Source: Sesamum alatum
Taxonomy: Eukaryota > Streptophyta > Magnoliopsida > Lamiales > Pedaliaceae
DNA length: 64,000 bases
Reading direction: 5' to 3'
Assembly (NCBI GenBank): GCA_034509735.1
Contig: JACGWO010000007.1
Coordinates: 22,720,046 to 22,784,045, forward strand
Shown: positions 11,031 through 22,609 of the stretch, piece by piece
Numbering within the stretch: position 1 is the stretch's first letter
Layout of the letters: every line of letters begins with the position of its first letter
The notes under the pieces: generated by a model
What the model saw: only the letters and a program-made list of their open reading frames with translations
What the model was told of the DNA's origin: nothing
Database searches by the model: none
Translations under genes and position numbers: made by a program

Positions 11031-12918
11031 TCACATACTCATAGCATTAATCGTCTTGCCTCCATAGCTGATTACACAAACTGGCACTACTTGTCGCTCC
11101 CCCATGAATACTACTTTTGGATGGCCGGAAGATTCAATCATCACTTCATTTTTATAACACTCAACCACTGCTTTATGTTGTGCTAGCCAGTCTATCCCCA
11201 AAATTACATCAAACTCCTTCAAATTCATCACTATGAGATCCACAGGCAAATTTACATCTCCAATCCTCACTAAGCTCCCCTTCCTAACACTATTTACTAC
11301 CACACCCCCTCCCACAGGTAAATAAGCTATCAAATTATATCCCAAGGACTATTCTCACCTGGTATCTTCAATGCAAATACTGACGATATATATGAAGGCA
11401 TAGAGCGAGAATCAATTAAAACATAAGCCTAAACGTCAAATAACAAGATCGTACCTGATATCACATCATTCAAAGCTGGAGCTTCCTCTCTGGTCATGTT
11501 ATATAACCTTGCTTGGGTCTGTCCCTGAGTGACTTGTGCTCCGGAACCCCTCACACCCCCATCAACAGTGTGGTCACCATCTCTGTTATCCGTGCCTCTA
11601 CCTCTATCTCTACCCCTGCCTCTCTCAACTCCTCGGCCACTACTCCCTATATTGTTTTGACTTTGGGTCCCTCTGGATGCACTTCCACCTAAACTCGTGG
11701 TCTGATTAGGACAATCCCTAGATATGTGTCCTCTACCTCCGCAGTTATAACAAATCCTGGGTATAGCATCTGGTCCCCAACATTGTCCCAAATGTCGCCT
11801 CCCACAAGTAAAAAACTAGAAGTGAAAGCTGAACCCCTGCTGTAACTCTTTCCAGCTCCCCTACCTGATCCACTAGAAGGCATAGTAAACGAACTGCGCT
11901 CGATCGAACCTCTATTGAAGCCCATTGGTCTACTGAACCTCGGCCCACTATTTCCTTGAAAAGCAGGACCACCACGCGAAAAGTTCCCTCCTCCTGTAGA
12001 AAATGAACGACCGGTTTCCCTCTTGGTCAACCTACTTGACTCCCCCACTACATATCTTGATTTTCTCTTTTCTTCCCTGGTCTTCTTCTCTTCGGTTACC
12101 GCCTCTTCCATTCGAACCGGTGACTCAACAAGAGTTTTGAAATTCGTAATTCTAACTGCCAGACCTTTTTTTTTTTTTTTTTTTTTTTTTTTATCTCCGG
12201 TTGTAGCCCCTGCTCAAAATGAAAACAACAATCCTCCTCTGTCGCTATTGCTTCTGGTGCATACTTAGCTAATGCAACAAAATGGAGTTTATATTCTGAA
12301 CACTGTCTGATCATCCCCTTGCACTAAGTTTAGAAATTCCATCCTCTTCTTATCTCGGTACATCTTGGGTCTATATTTATCATTGAACTCTCTCTGAAAC
12401 TCAGCCCAAGTGATCTCTCTTGGCTCATATGCCCTCTTTACGGACCTCCAACCAAATCAAGGCATTCCCACGAACAAAGAAACAACATATTTAAGTTGAT
12501 TCTCCAGAGTACAGTTCACTAAGTTCAGTACGTCTTCGACCTTTTCCCACCATCTCTCAACAATATCAGGATCTAAGGTACCTCAAATTCAGCAGCTCCT
12601 ATCTTTCTGATTCTTTCATAATTATGATCAATTGTAGCAACTGCTAGTGCTGGCGCTGGAGCGGGTGCATGTGCCTGTGCGAGAAATTGTGCTTGGGCTT
12701 TTTCTTGGGCCTGGAGGGCTATTTTGAAGAATCTGTGCAAATTCTGGTGGTACCCTTACAGCTGGAGCACCACCGCGAGGAATAGGAGCATCAACACCAA
12801 CACCCTATCGACCTATCTCCACCCCACCTGAACTCGCAGCTACAAGCGAGCCCTCTTCGGACTCCCCTGACGCTTCCCTACCAGCTACTGGATCAACACG
12901 TGGACCTTGAGAAGCCAT
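11031..12918 (-). pseudogene. Ty3/gypsy gag and aspartic protease remnants
   Basis: The gag start codon is at 12918 (MASQGPRVDPVAG) followed by a glycine/alanine-rich N terminus. Downstream pieces include the gag segment ending LQPEI (12096-12314) and the CCHC zinc knuckle CYNCGGRGHISRDC in frame 11429-11791. The protease follows: the usual Asp-Ser-Gly motif reads VLIDSRSMPS, so the catalytic glycine is replaced by arginine. A stop lies six codons upstream of that aspartate. Frame 11031-11345 carries the rest of the protease (VILGIDWLAQHKA). A 27-base homopolymer also breaks gag. Confidence 0.8.
12166..12192 (+). repeat. Poly(T) tract, 27 T, inside gypsy gag
   Basis: 27 consecutive T on the plus strand, read as poly(A) in the gag sense direction, giving a polylysine run after PEI. 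It is probably a replication-slippage expansion in a dead element, or an assembly-length artefact. Confidence 0.95.
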
Positions 12919-12985
12919 CCTACATTAGCCAATTCAGTCATTAGACGCGTCTCATAGTCAACCAATCACCCTAGAAACGTAGACC

Positions 12986-12998
12986 TGCTCTGGTACCA
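12986..12998 (-). promoter_or_regulatory. Gypsy primer-binding site
   Basis: On the minus strand TGGTACCAGAGCA lies five bases inside the LTR end, matching the initiator-methionine tRNA 3' end complement (TGGTATCAGAGC) with one change. This fixes the LTR boundary at 13004. Confidence 0.8.
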
Positions 12999-13003
12999 CC
13001 TAA

Positions 13004-13716
13004 TGTAACACCCCCTACGGCACTACACTTAGTTACCACTAATTAATTTCCATTTTCCTCAGTTCAACTCATTCTATAACATAATATATATTATATTTTA
13101 TCAATGTAACAAATATATATATATATATACATATATGACATGTGATAATAAACATCTCCAAAACCTTATATTTACTTCCCACCAATGTACATATATTAAG
13201 ACAAAAGATAACCAACGTCCAACTGTCAAAATTTTTAAAACAGACTCTACAACACTAGGATGTTTAAGTTACATAGCCCAAAAACTTCCAACCTCCGATG
13301 CCACGGCTGACCTACCTATTCAAAGTCACGAAACGGCTCAAGATCCAATGGTATTAGTCCGTGAGACCTATCTCCTGAAAAGTGTATGGTAAGGCATGAG
13401 CTGCCTACTCAATAAGTATAACCTTTTGGTCTATATATAAGTATACGAACAACCAATCAAGTATAAAGCAATTATCCAACACAACCAACATGCAACATAC
13501 ATTACAACAAATAAGAAATCATATAGCTACAATAAGATATGAACTCACGACATAATAGAGGTGTTTTAGTTGTTTCCTTAGAGCCCTGTTTAACCAACTT
13601 GGAGTGCATCCCTCAATGGGCTTAGCCGGCTATCACCATCATCATCATCATCTCAATCACAATACTCCTTCTTCCACTCTCTTTTCTTTTCTGATATCAC
13701 ACAACACACAGCTCGT
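13004..13716 (-). repeat. Partial 5' LTR of the gypsy element
   Basis: It begins (plus orientation) TGTAACACCCCC, i.e. the LTR ends in ...GTTACA on its own strand next to the primer-binding site. It runs to about 13716, where homology to CACTA transposase begins abruptly. No second copy is in the window. It contains an (AT)n run near 13111-13128 and a (CAT)n run near 13634-13651. Confidence 0.7.
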
Positions 13717-14701
13717 GTGTCAATGTGGGTCCTAGTTCATTTTACGGTTGGGGGCCCTATGATTATGTGTCTGGGTTGTCAGACCTTTTTTTGATGTAGT
13801 TCATGCTGCCGACCAACCGTTGTGGAACGGCTACACTACCTCTCAGTTGGCGTCAATTGCTACTTTGGTGAATATCAATGTCGAAAGGGGTTTTTTTGAG
13901 CACACATATGATGGCTTGTGCCAGTAGACTGATACTGTAATGCCCCGCGATCACACTTTCCCACCGATTATTACAGTACGAAGAAATTGATAAGAGAATT
14001 GGGTTTACCAGTTCAGAAGATTGATGCGTGCAAAAACGGTTGCATGTGTTACTGGAAGGACGATATTGATCTAGAATATTCCAAGTTTTGTGGAGAAGCT
14101 AGGTACAAGCCCACCAGGGACAGAAATCCTAGACGCAAGAAGTCCCTGTATGCCATTCTTAAGCATCTGTCGCTTACCCCTCGGCTGCAGAGGTTGTAAT
14201 GCGTCGAAGGCCACTGCAGAGCATATGACTTAGCATGCTAGCCATCAGATGGAGGACGGATCCATTGTCATCCATTCGATGTAGAGGCTTGGAAGAATTT
14301 GACCGGACGTATCCTGATTTTGCAATGGAGCCCCATAATGTTAGACTAGAGCTGTGCACGGATAGGTTTGCACCGCATGGTCAGTATGGTAAAACTTACT
14401 CATGTTGGCTCGTGATACTTACACCGTACAATCTCCCACGGGAATGTTCATGAAGTTTGAGTATATGTTTCCTAACGATGGTGATCCCTGGCCCATCGAA
14501 TCCCAAACTTCTTATCGATGTCTACCTGGAGCCATTGATCAAGGAGTTGCAGAATTTATGGCATGTGGGTGTATGTGCGTACGACACTGCGACAAAACAG
14601 GCATTCATGATGTGGGCCGCATTAATGTGGACAGTGAACGACCTTCCCGCCTATGGGATGACGTCTGGATGAAGTACCGCCGGCATTATGGGGTGTCCAG
14701 T
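13717..14701 (+). pseudogene. CACTA TNP2-type transposase, 5' portion, copy 1
   Basis: Translated segments match plant En/Spm TNP2 transposase. They include HAADQPLWNGYTTSQLAS, KIDACKNGCMCYWKDD, FCGEARYKP, and, after a stop near 14199 and frame changes, the segments PHNVRLELCTDRFAPHGQYG and VIPGPSNP. The N-terminal transposase-associated domain seen in copy 2 is missing. The frame is cut at 14701 by copia A1 (duplication CCAGT 14697-14701) and resumes at 24818. TNP2 is the catalytic transposase of CACTA elements. Stops and frameshifts mean this copy cannot encode it. Confidence 0.85.
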
Positions 14702-16890
14702 TGAAGGATAAGCGGATCCGCCCGGGAGCGCGAGCGGAAGAGAGAAAGCGTAATAGTACGTAAATTTAAATCAAATTTAAATAAACGTGATCCCAAGGGG
14801 TGTACCCTTGGGTGCTCTACCGAGTGTTCGATGTAGAATGTATTAATAAAGAAGCATATAATACATAGGGCATAGATAAAATGTAAATCTACCAAAGCGT
14901 AATAAAACCGTTACCTTTGATGATTTTACGTATGTGCGGCTACTTTCGTTGTTCCTTCTCCAGAATGCTCGCAAAATCCAAACATATGGATTCTCCAAAG
15001 GTGACCCACACCACACTGGAAGTGAAACACACGTTCTCCTTTCTAGAAGAAAACGGGTTTGTGAAGGAATCGGTTTAAGAGAATAAACACTATGAATTAG
15101 TGTTCTCTTAAACCTACTTTGTTCTTCCTATTGATTCAAAATCAAGTGAAGAACACAAGTGAGAGAGGGAGAGAGTGGCCGAAAGTTAGAGAAAAGAGGG
15201 GCCGAATTTTTCTTCTCTTTTCCTTGAAAAGATGAATTATGATTCTCTTACACAAAGTGTTGTATATACTCATATATATACATAATTAATGTGATTATTG
15301 GAATGTGTCTAGGTTTATCCAAGGATGTCTAGATACATCCCAATCAATCACCATTAATTCTTCAATCAAGCCTACCAAATTTTAAGGTATGATCAAATCA
15401 TACCAAAAGGGAAGGGCTTGATTGGAGTTGATTTGTCTCTTTCCAAAAGAGCTAAGTCAACTACCACCTTGCATGAAGCATGACTGATTTTAGCTTCCTC
15501 CAAGGGAGCATTTTTGGCCATGCTCTTTATCGGAAGAAGTCCAACTTCTTCCTATTCCAAAAATAGGAATTAATTCTCCTCTCGGATCAAAATTTAACGG
15601 ACCAGGTTTTATCGTAATCCAATTAAGACGAACCCAAAATTAAATCCAATTTAATGTCCACTTAATTATTTCCGTTGGTCTTTTAATCCAATCAAAAGAT
15701 CCAACATCTCAACTTTTCATATTTAATCGATAAATCCAATTTACGAATTAAACAAGGGCCCGATACAATATTGGCTCGTCCATCCAATGGACTATCACTT
15801 AAGTAATCTAATTATTTATTTATCCTTCGAGATTGACTCCAAGTCATTCTCTCAACCTTCTCGGTTATTTGTGTGTGACCCTTTAGGTTCACCCTCAGAT
15901 AGACTTGGGCTCGTTACCATGGGTGGTCGTCTAGCAACGGTCCATAGCACTAGAGACTAGGTGAATGTTGGTGTAAACATTTAGGCGCGGATTCCGTATG
16001 GATAGGGTCCTTCCGTCTACCGTCTCTCGGCCTTAGTCTAGGGTATGGAATTGAGCATCGGCTCCCATCCTTGACTAGGCATCTATGCTTAATACTCGAG
16101 ACTACGTGTGCTTCATCGTTTCGACATAGGAAACCATTCCCTGTTCGACCAACCACTATGGTCACAGCTTTAGACAACATGAACGTGTCTCCAAGTGCAT
16201 AAGAGATACCTCTATCACATACTGACAGGGGACGGATCCTCTTCTTGGAATCCATCGTCCTTGCTACACATTCTGACTGCACTGGACAAGGCTTATAATG
16301 ATCATCTTACAGAATGATCACCTCTCGCCAGATCCAAGATACAACCATCCTGTGCACGGCGACTGCCATGATTCCTCAAGTCTGAGGACTACTCCCGTAC
16401 TATCAGAACCGGGGAAATCCAATCATACCGACCAAGCCTCCAAGACTTCCATATGATGATCCCCGCGAGTCAGTCCAGTCAGCTCGACCGCAGTCGACCA
16501 ACCCATCAAGATCGTGTAGGCGTCCAACACTTGTCGCCGATGAAACACGACACTTATCCAATGACTCTTGATGCAAGTCTCAATAGGACTCTCAACGCCC
16601 TGTCTCGAGGTCCTCGACTTGGAATGTTTCAGACCCAACTCTCAATCAGTTGGTTTCATGACCACCATCCAATGCGTGACCCAACTGCATGAGTTGTTAA
16701 CCATGGTCTGTGGGCTATGTTGCGATATAAGTAAAACACCGTTTTAACATATGTATAATGAGCACAACAAAGTAGACACCAATAGTGACGACCACTCATT
16801 TTATTCGTCACGTAATAATATATTACATCAAGTTGTCAAATAAGTTACAAAACGCCAAACCTGTTGGCTTTCTGGTCATCTATTCTAACA
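14702..16890 (-). repeat. 3' LTR of copia A1
   Basis: 2189 bp. On its own strand it starts TGTTAGAATAGATGACC (plus end at 16890) and ends ...ATCCTTCA (plus start TGAAGGAT at 14702). It matches the 5' LTR at 22610-24812 throughout. It includes the block GTTACCATGGGTGG (near 15915) shared with the LTRs of the other copia elements here. Confidence 0.92.
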
Positions 16891-19800
16891 ATCTCCCACT
16901 TGACCTAAAGTCAATCACCCATTGACCTCAAACCCATCTTATCCAGATGCTGAATATGGGCAACTTGCAACACAGGCTTAGTAAGTGGATCTGCTATGTT
17001 TTCTGCAGAGCTAACTCGGTTTATCCAAACTTCACCCGCTAACCATCTCTCTGAACAGATGGTAGTGTCTAAGAATATGCCTGGATCGGTGATGAGATCA
17101 GTTCCTTTGCTTGAACTAGGGCCCTGTTGTTATCGCAAAAGATAACCACTGGCTCAGCGATGCTAGGTTCTACACCCAACTCTTGGATGTAGCTCTTCAT
17201 CCAAAACCGCCTCCTTAGCAGCTTCCAGCACTGCTATGTATTCAGACTCTGTGGTGGAGTCCGCCGTGGTAGCCTGCTTGGAACTCTTCCAAGCAACCAC
17301 GCCACCATTAACTCTGAACACATAACCAGACTAAGACTTGGCATCATCGTCATCCGACTGGAAGCTAGCGTCCCAATAGCCTTCCAGTATCAACTCTCCA
17401 CCGCCGTAGATCAAGAACATATCCTTAGTCCTTTTCAGGTACTTCAGGATAGTCTTGACCACACTCCAGTGTGCCTCCCGGCACACGACGGATATCGACT
17501 AGTTATGCTCAAAGCGAAAGCCACATCAGGTCTAGTGTACTGAACAACATACTGTATGCTGCCTACGGCTGAAGCATAGGGGATGTCCAAGATCCGTTTA
17601 AGCTCCTCATCAGTCTTAGGAGACTGCTTCTTGGATAACTTAATTCCATGCCTCATAGGAAGGAGTTTTTGTTTTGAGTTCTCCATCTTGAATCTCTTCA
17701 AGACTTTCTCAATATACGAGGACTAGGCCATTCCTAACATCCTTCTAGATCTATCCCTGTAGATCTTGATGCCAAAGATGTAGGATGCCTCGCCCATATC
17801 CTTCATGGAGAATTGCGTTGACAACCAAGATTTGGTGGTACCCAACATCTTAGCATCATTTTCAATGAGCAAGATATCATTCACGTAAAGCACTACAAAC
17901 GCAACCGAGCTCCCACTTATCTTCTTGTATACACAAGGATCGGACTCGTTCTTGATGAAATCATATCCCCGTATGACTTCATCAAAATGTATGTTCCAGC
18001 TTCGGGAAGCTTGTTTGAGGCCATAGATGGACCTTTGGAGACGGCAGACCTTCTACTCTTCTCCAACAATTGTGAAACCTTCCGGCTGATCCATATAGAT
18101 CTCTTCCTCTACGAAACCGTTGAGGAAGGCCGTTTTCATGTCCATCTGCCATATTTCATAGTCATACCATGCTGCTATGCAAGCAGTATCTGAATAGACT
18201 TAGCCATTGCTACAGGCAAGTAGGTTTCCTCAAAGTCGACCCCGGGTCGCTGAGTGTAACCCTTTCCCACAAGCCTGGCTTTGAAGGTTGTAACCTCCCC
18301 GTCAGCTCCAAGCTTACGTTTGTAGACCCATTTACACCCTACGGGTTTTACCCCTTTGGGTGGGTCCACTAGGGTCTAAACCCGGTTTGTACCCACGAGT
18401 CCATCTCGGATTTCATGGCCTCAAGCCACTTATCCGAATCGATGTCTGACATCACTTCTCCGTACGTCTTTGGATCATTACCCAACTGACCAGTCAACTC
18501 TAGAAATCCATACCTATCAGATGCATGGGATACTCTGGCCGACCTACGGAGGACTGGAACATTATCCGTGGGAACTACCGGCTCAGATGTCACTGCTGCC
18601 TCATAGGGTACCTCACTTGATTCCTCAAGAATACCTCATCGCGCCGACTATCGGATGGAAAACCCTTTTCCAAGAACACTGCATTTTGCGAGACAAAAAC
18701 CTTTTGCTCGGAGGGATCATAGAAATAATACCCCGTAGTTTCTTTCGGATAGCCAATGAACCTGCATAAACTTGACCTCGAGTCCAGTTTATCTCCTACT
18801 AATCTCTTGACATGTGCGGGGTAACCCCACACTTTCAAGTATCTGTAGGAGGCAGGCTTGCCATGCCATATCTCATATGACGTCTGGGATATCTTCTTAG
18901 ATGGCGCCAAGTTCAAAAACTTTCGCCGCCGTCTCAAGAGCGTATCCTCATAAGGATAAGGGGAGTTCGGTAAAACTCGTCATGGATCGGACCATGTCCA
19001 ACAAGGTCCGCTTCCTCCTTTCAGACACACCATTAAGTTGTGGTGTTCCAAGAGGGGTCCACTGAGAGAGAATCCCATTCTCTTTAGATAATCAGTAAAC
19101 TCACCACTCAAATACTCTCCACCTCGGTTCGACCGAAGGGCTTTGATCTTTCGACCGGTTTGGTTCTCTACTTCAAGTATGTATTTCTTAAACCTTCTAA
19201 ATGCTTCAGACTTGTACCTCATCAGGTAAACATAACCATACCGTAAGTGATATCAGTAAAGGTTATGAAGTACGAGTAACCCACCTCTAGCCTGAGTATT
19301 TAGTGGGCCACAGACATCCGTATGGATCAAATCCAACAGACCGTTGGCTAGCATGCTTTGTCCAATAAAGGGTTTCTTGGTCATTTTTCCCTTCAGGAAG
19401 GATTCGCAGGTCGGTAGGTTGTCCAAATCGTCTATTTCTCGACTCTTTGAGTCCACCAACCTTCTTATCCTATCTTTAGAAATATGACCTAACCTCGCAT
19501 GCCATATATATGCGTTATTGTGATCATCACATTTTCGTTTGTGTTCCACAGTTATAATCCAATTAGACTGTTGAAGTATGTACAGACCGTTTGCCAATGT
19601 ACCAAGCAGATGAGAAATACCATCTTTAATAATGAAAAAGCCGTTTTTATTGATGGTAAATGAAAATCCCTCCTTTTCGAGGATCGGGATAGAAATAATG
19701 TTTTTTAATCATGCTAGGTACATAGAAACAGTCGTTCAGTACAATCCTAACATGACTACTAATGGCTAACTCCATTGATCCTACGGCTTCCGCAGCAACG

Positions 19801-20759
19801 GCCTTGCCATCGCCTAGCCTCAGGATCATCTCATCCTTGGTTAGCCCTCTGTTTCTTTGCAGTACCTGCAAATCATTGCAGATGTGAGCACCCACACCCG
19901 GTATCCAATACCCATGAAGCAGAATTAGTTATCATGTTACTTCAACCACAAACATACCTTGGTTGGAGAGGAGTTGTGGGCACTCCCTCTTCCAATGCCC
20001 CTTCCCTTGGCAATGCATTCAGACATCATTTGCCTTGGACCGCTGAAAAATCACGGGCCTTCCCTTTCCCTTTGCTCGGTCCCACCGGGCAACAGGGGCG
20101 CCTGGAGCACAAGCAGGAGCCGCAACCGTCTTCCCTTTTCCGTTCTTCCTCTTCCAGCGTCCGGCCCTCTTGCATTCGCCTTGGAGGTTGAAGCCTCTCC
20201 TATCAATACCGTCGGCGCCGACTTGTGGGTCATTGCCTCATATTACAATAAACGGGTCTTAGGACGGAGGAAGCGACTGGAGGATCACGTCAATGTACGT
20301 GTAATTGTTAAGCCTAGCTTTAAGGTCCTCGAGTTTCTCCACTAGGGAGAGCATCTTAACCCCATGACTTTGTACAGACGATCCTTCAGCAAGCTTGGTG
20401 CCAAAGAATGCTTTTGTGGTGGCATATCTAATATGCCTATCCGGAACCGCATAAACCTCGTTCATGTGGAGCATTATGACGAAGACGTTATCCAGCCTCT
20501 CATATTGCTTCTGGATGTTGTTAGACATTGAAGCCAATATGATACTACGTACTTTTCGGTTATTCTCGTACCATTTCACGAACGTCAAACGTTCTTCTGG
20601 CGTGGACCCCTCCGGTAAGTCGCTCGGCGGCGGCTCGTCCAAGACGTAGCATTGGTTCTTGAAACCGAGGATAATCCTCAGGTTTCTCAGCCAATCCAAG
20701 TAGTTCGTTCCATTGAATTTATTAGTCTCAAGTACCATGGTTAATGGATTCTTAGACAT
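16891..20759 (-). pseudogene. Copia A1 gag-pol polyprotein, degenerate
   Basis: The frame starts at 20759 with gag (MSKNPLTMVLETNKFNGTNY) and continues in broken frames. Protease is at ~19647-19895 (GAHICNDLQVL). The integrase zinc finger and core follow at ~18980-19597 (WHARLGHISKDRIRRL, SNRGGEYLSGEF), then a middle region around 18590-18937 (FIGYPKETTGYYFYDP). RT follows at 17444-18369 (WVYKRKLG, YASAVGSIQYVVQYTRP), and RNase H remnants down to ~16900. The order protease-integrase-RT-RNase H is diagnostic of Ty1/copia. Relative to copy A2 there is a ~60-base deletion in gag near 20240. More than ten frameshifts or stops make it non-coding. Confidence 0.88.
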
Positions 20760-22609
20760 ATCGTTAATATAAATGTAAAGCAGAACTCAGCAGATGATGG
20801 TAATATTAGTTTGCAAGTTGAAGACTTGGTCTTTTAGTCTTTAACTCTCCCATTATTTATACGAAAGTCCGCCACTCTCAAGTGGAGTTTCGGGAAAACC
20901 ATTTCCTAGTTGGCTTGGGATCCACAAGCGTAATCTCTATGCCCTACTTTTACGATTCACATGAAGAAGACCTCATGGGAGATATCCAATATCATTCTCA
21001 TCCAATGAGATTCCCAAGATATTTTGCCTCACCTATTTGCATGGTTCCGAGGACTCCAAGCGAACCATGTTACTCAGTGTTGGGCCCGACCCATCAACAA
21101 AATCATGCCTCAAACTGTCGCCCCCCACGACTCGTGAGACATAGAACCAACGAGTGTAGTCTCTTTGTTCACAACAATAGTGCAGCTTTCCCCTAGTCCA
21201 AGTGTGCCACGACTCGTGAGACCACACTTGGGTAGTGGTAGCTTCCTCACCACAATGCTGTGGATGGAAGGCTCGGACATATTAAAATACTATTTTGATC
21301 CAAGTCCATTCTGGGCCTAATATTTAATTTGGTCCAACCAAATGAGAGTTTAATGTACGACCGAGACCTCATCACATTAAGGTGTTTTAGCATGCATAAA
21401 TATCCAATATTTAAAGCGATAAATAAATACGCCGCATGTAGAAAACATAGCATACCCCTGTTAGGATGATCACAAGCCCAACCTATGCGACCCACTGAGC
21501 CCGCAGTGAGTCTATGGTCTGTCTAGGGTGGTTCTATATTAATACAAAATAATATACTCATTGTTATTCCAATAGGCGTTTTAATGCTCTTGTTTCATGC
21601 CTTGGTGCTTCACCTTGGTCTCCGACTCTACAAGCTGGTTAAAACTAAAAACCTCACCAATCCTATCTACTCTCACTACAATTGAAAGTAATACATGGGA
21701 AATAAAAAACAAGCCTTAACATCATGAGGCTGAAACACGGGAGATGATAGTCCCAAAATAAGAGGCACGCAGGCCCTACCCAACCAAAATGTAAATAATC
21801 ATACATTCATCCATACACAAGGTCTAGGGCTTTTTGTGATCATCCCATGTTGATTCCATCAATGCACATAACATAATTATTCCAAATAATTATGCTTAAA
21901 CCATGGATATTCCAAACATCCAAGTGATATCCAACATCACAAAGCATAAATACATAAACAATATGCAAAATTCAAATTTCAAATTCAATGGACGTTATAA
22001 ACAATGCATCCAATGCATGTATTAATCCCAAATTAATTAAACAAATTTGATCTAAGGAATAATCCAATTAACTCCAAAATCAAATGTGCAAAATTAATAC
22101 ATTTTCAGAATATTGTGCAGAAAAGGCAGAAAATCAAATTTTTCGCAAAACGTCGAAAATCGGCACAAAACGGCCCAACCATTGTGCCTACCGGCCAGCC
22201 GCGCGCCTTGTGCCGCGCTGGCCTCGATCTGGGCAGCGGCCGCAGCATGCACGCTCGCAGGCACACCGGCCAGGCCTGCGCGCAGGCGTGAGCCCGCGTG
22301 CGCCCGGCAGCCAGTGACCGGCCAGTAGGGGCGTCAGCCAACCGCTGCCGCTGCTGTCCGTTTTTCCATATCTTTTCGACATTCTTTTTAGCACAAAACA
22401 ACAATAATAAACTGAAAATGAGCATGTAATTCTAGATCCAATCTCACAAAATTAACATGCTTAACGTCCATCAAATTTAAACAATTGAATTATCATATAT
22501 ATTCACATATTCATGCAATCTATCATGATATAAAAGCCGTAAAAGCAAGTAGATCATGCCAAGCACATAGATCTACGCCCCTTACATCGAATCAAGCTCT
22601 GATAGCACT
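20760..22609 (-). other. Copia A1 untranslated leader with GC-rich tract
   Basis: About 1.85 kb separates the primer-binding site from gag. Positions ~22185-22345 are very GC-rich, unlike the AT-rich surroundings; the equivalent place in copia D (41440-41680) is also GC-rich. Closer to gag lie two loops of the conserved hairpin element (see 21125-21231). No credible ORF: frames through the GC-rich tract are low in stops simply because of composition. Confidence 0.7.
21125..21231 (-). ncRNA. Tandem conserved hairpin loops in the copia A1 leader (putative dimerisation element)
   Basis: The 16-base loop GTCTCACGAGTCGTGG (minus strand) occurs at 21125-21140 and 21207-21222. The second is enclosed by perfect 9-bp arms CCAAGTGTG (21198-21206) and CACACTTGG (21223-21231). 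The loop holds CACGA-G-TCGTG, self-complementary except for the central G, so two RNAs could pair loop to loop. The first loop has only weak flanking pairing here. The structure recurs in A2, D and, with covariation, in C. Function is inference. Confidence 0.6.

Larger units (their letters stand above)
8359..13716 (-). mobile_element. Truncated Ty3/gypsy retrotransposon (chromovirus Tekay/Del-like)
   Basis: Reading on the minus strand from high to low coordinates: partial 5' LTR, primer-binding site, gag with CCHC zinc knuckle, protease, reverse transcriptase, RNase H and integrase. That domain order is diagnostic of Ty3/gypsy. The LTR terminus (TGTAACACCCC on the plus strand) and RT sequence style suggest the Tekay/Del chromovirus lineage; this is inference. 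The 3' LTR is absent and the 5' LTR is cut at about 13716, where CACTA transposase sequence begins. Many stops and frameshifts make it inactive. Confidence 0.85.

Noticed and set aside
22084..22425. Several overlapping ORFs on both strands in the GC-rich patch
   Set aside because: High GC content suppresses stop codons in all frames. The patch lies in the untranslated leader of copia A1 and no frame has a recognisable domain.
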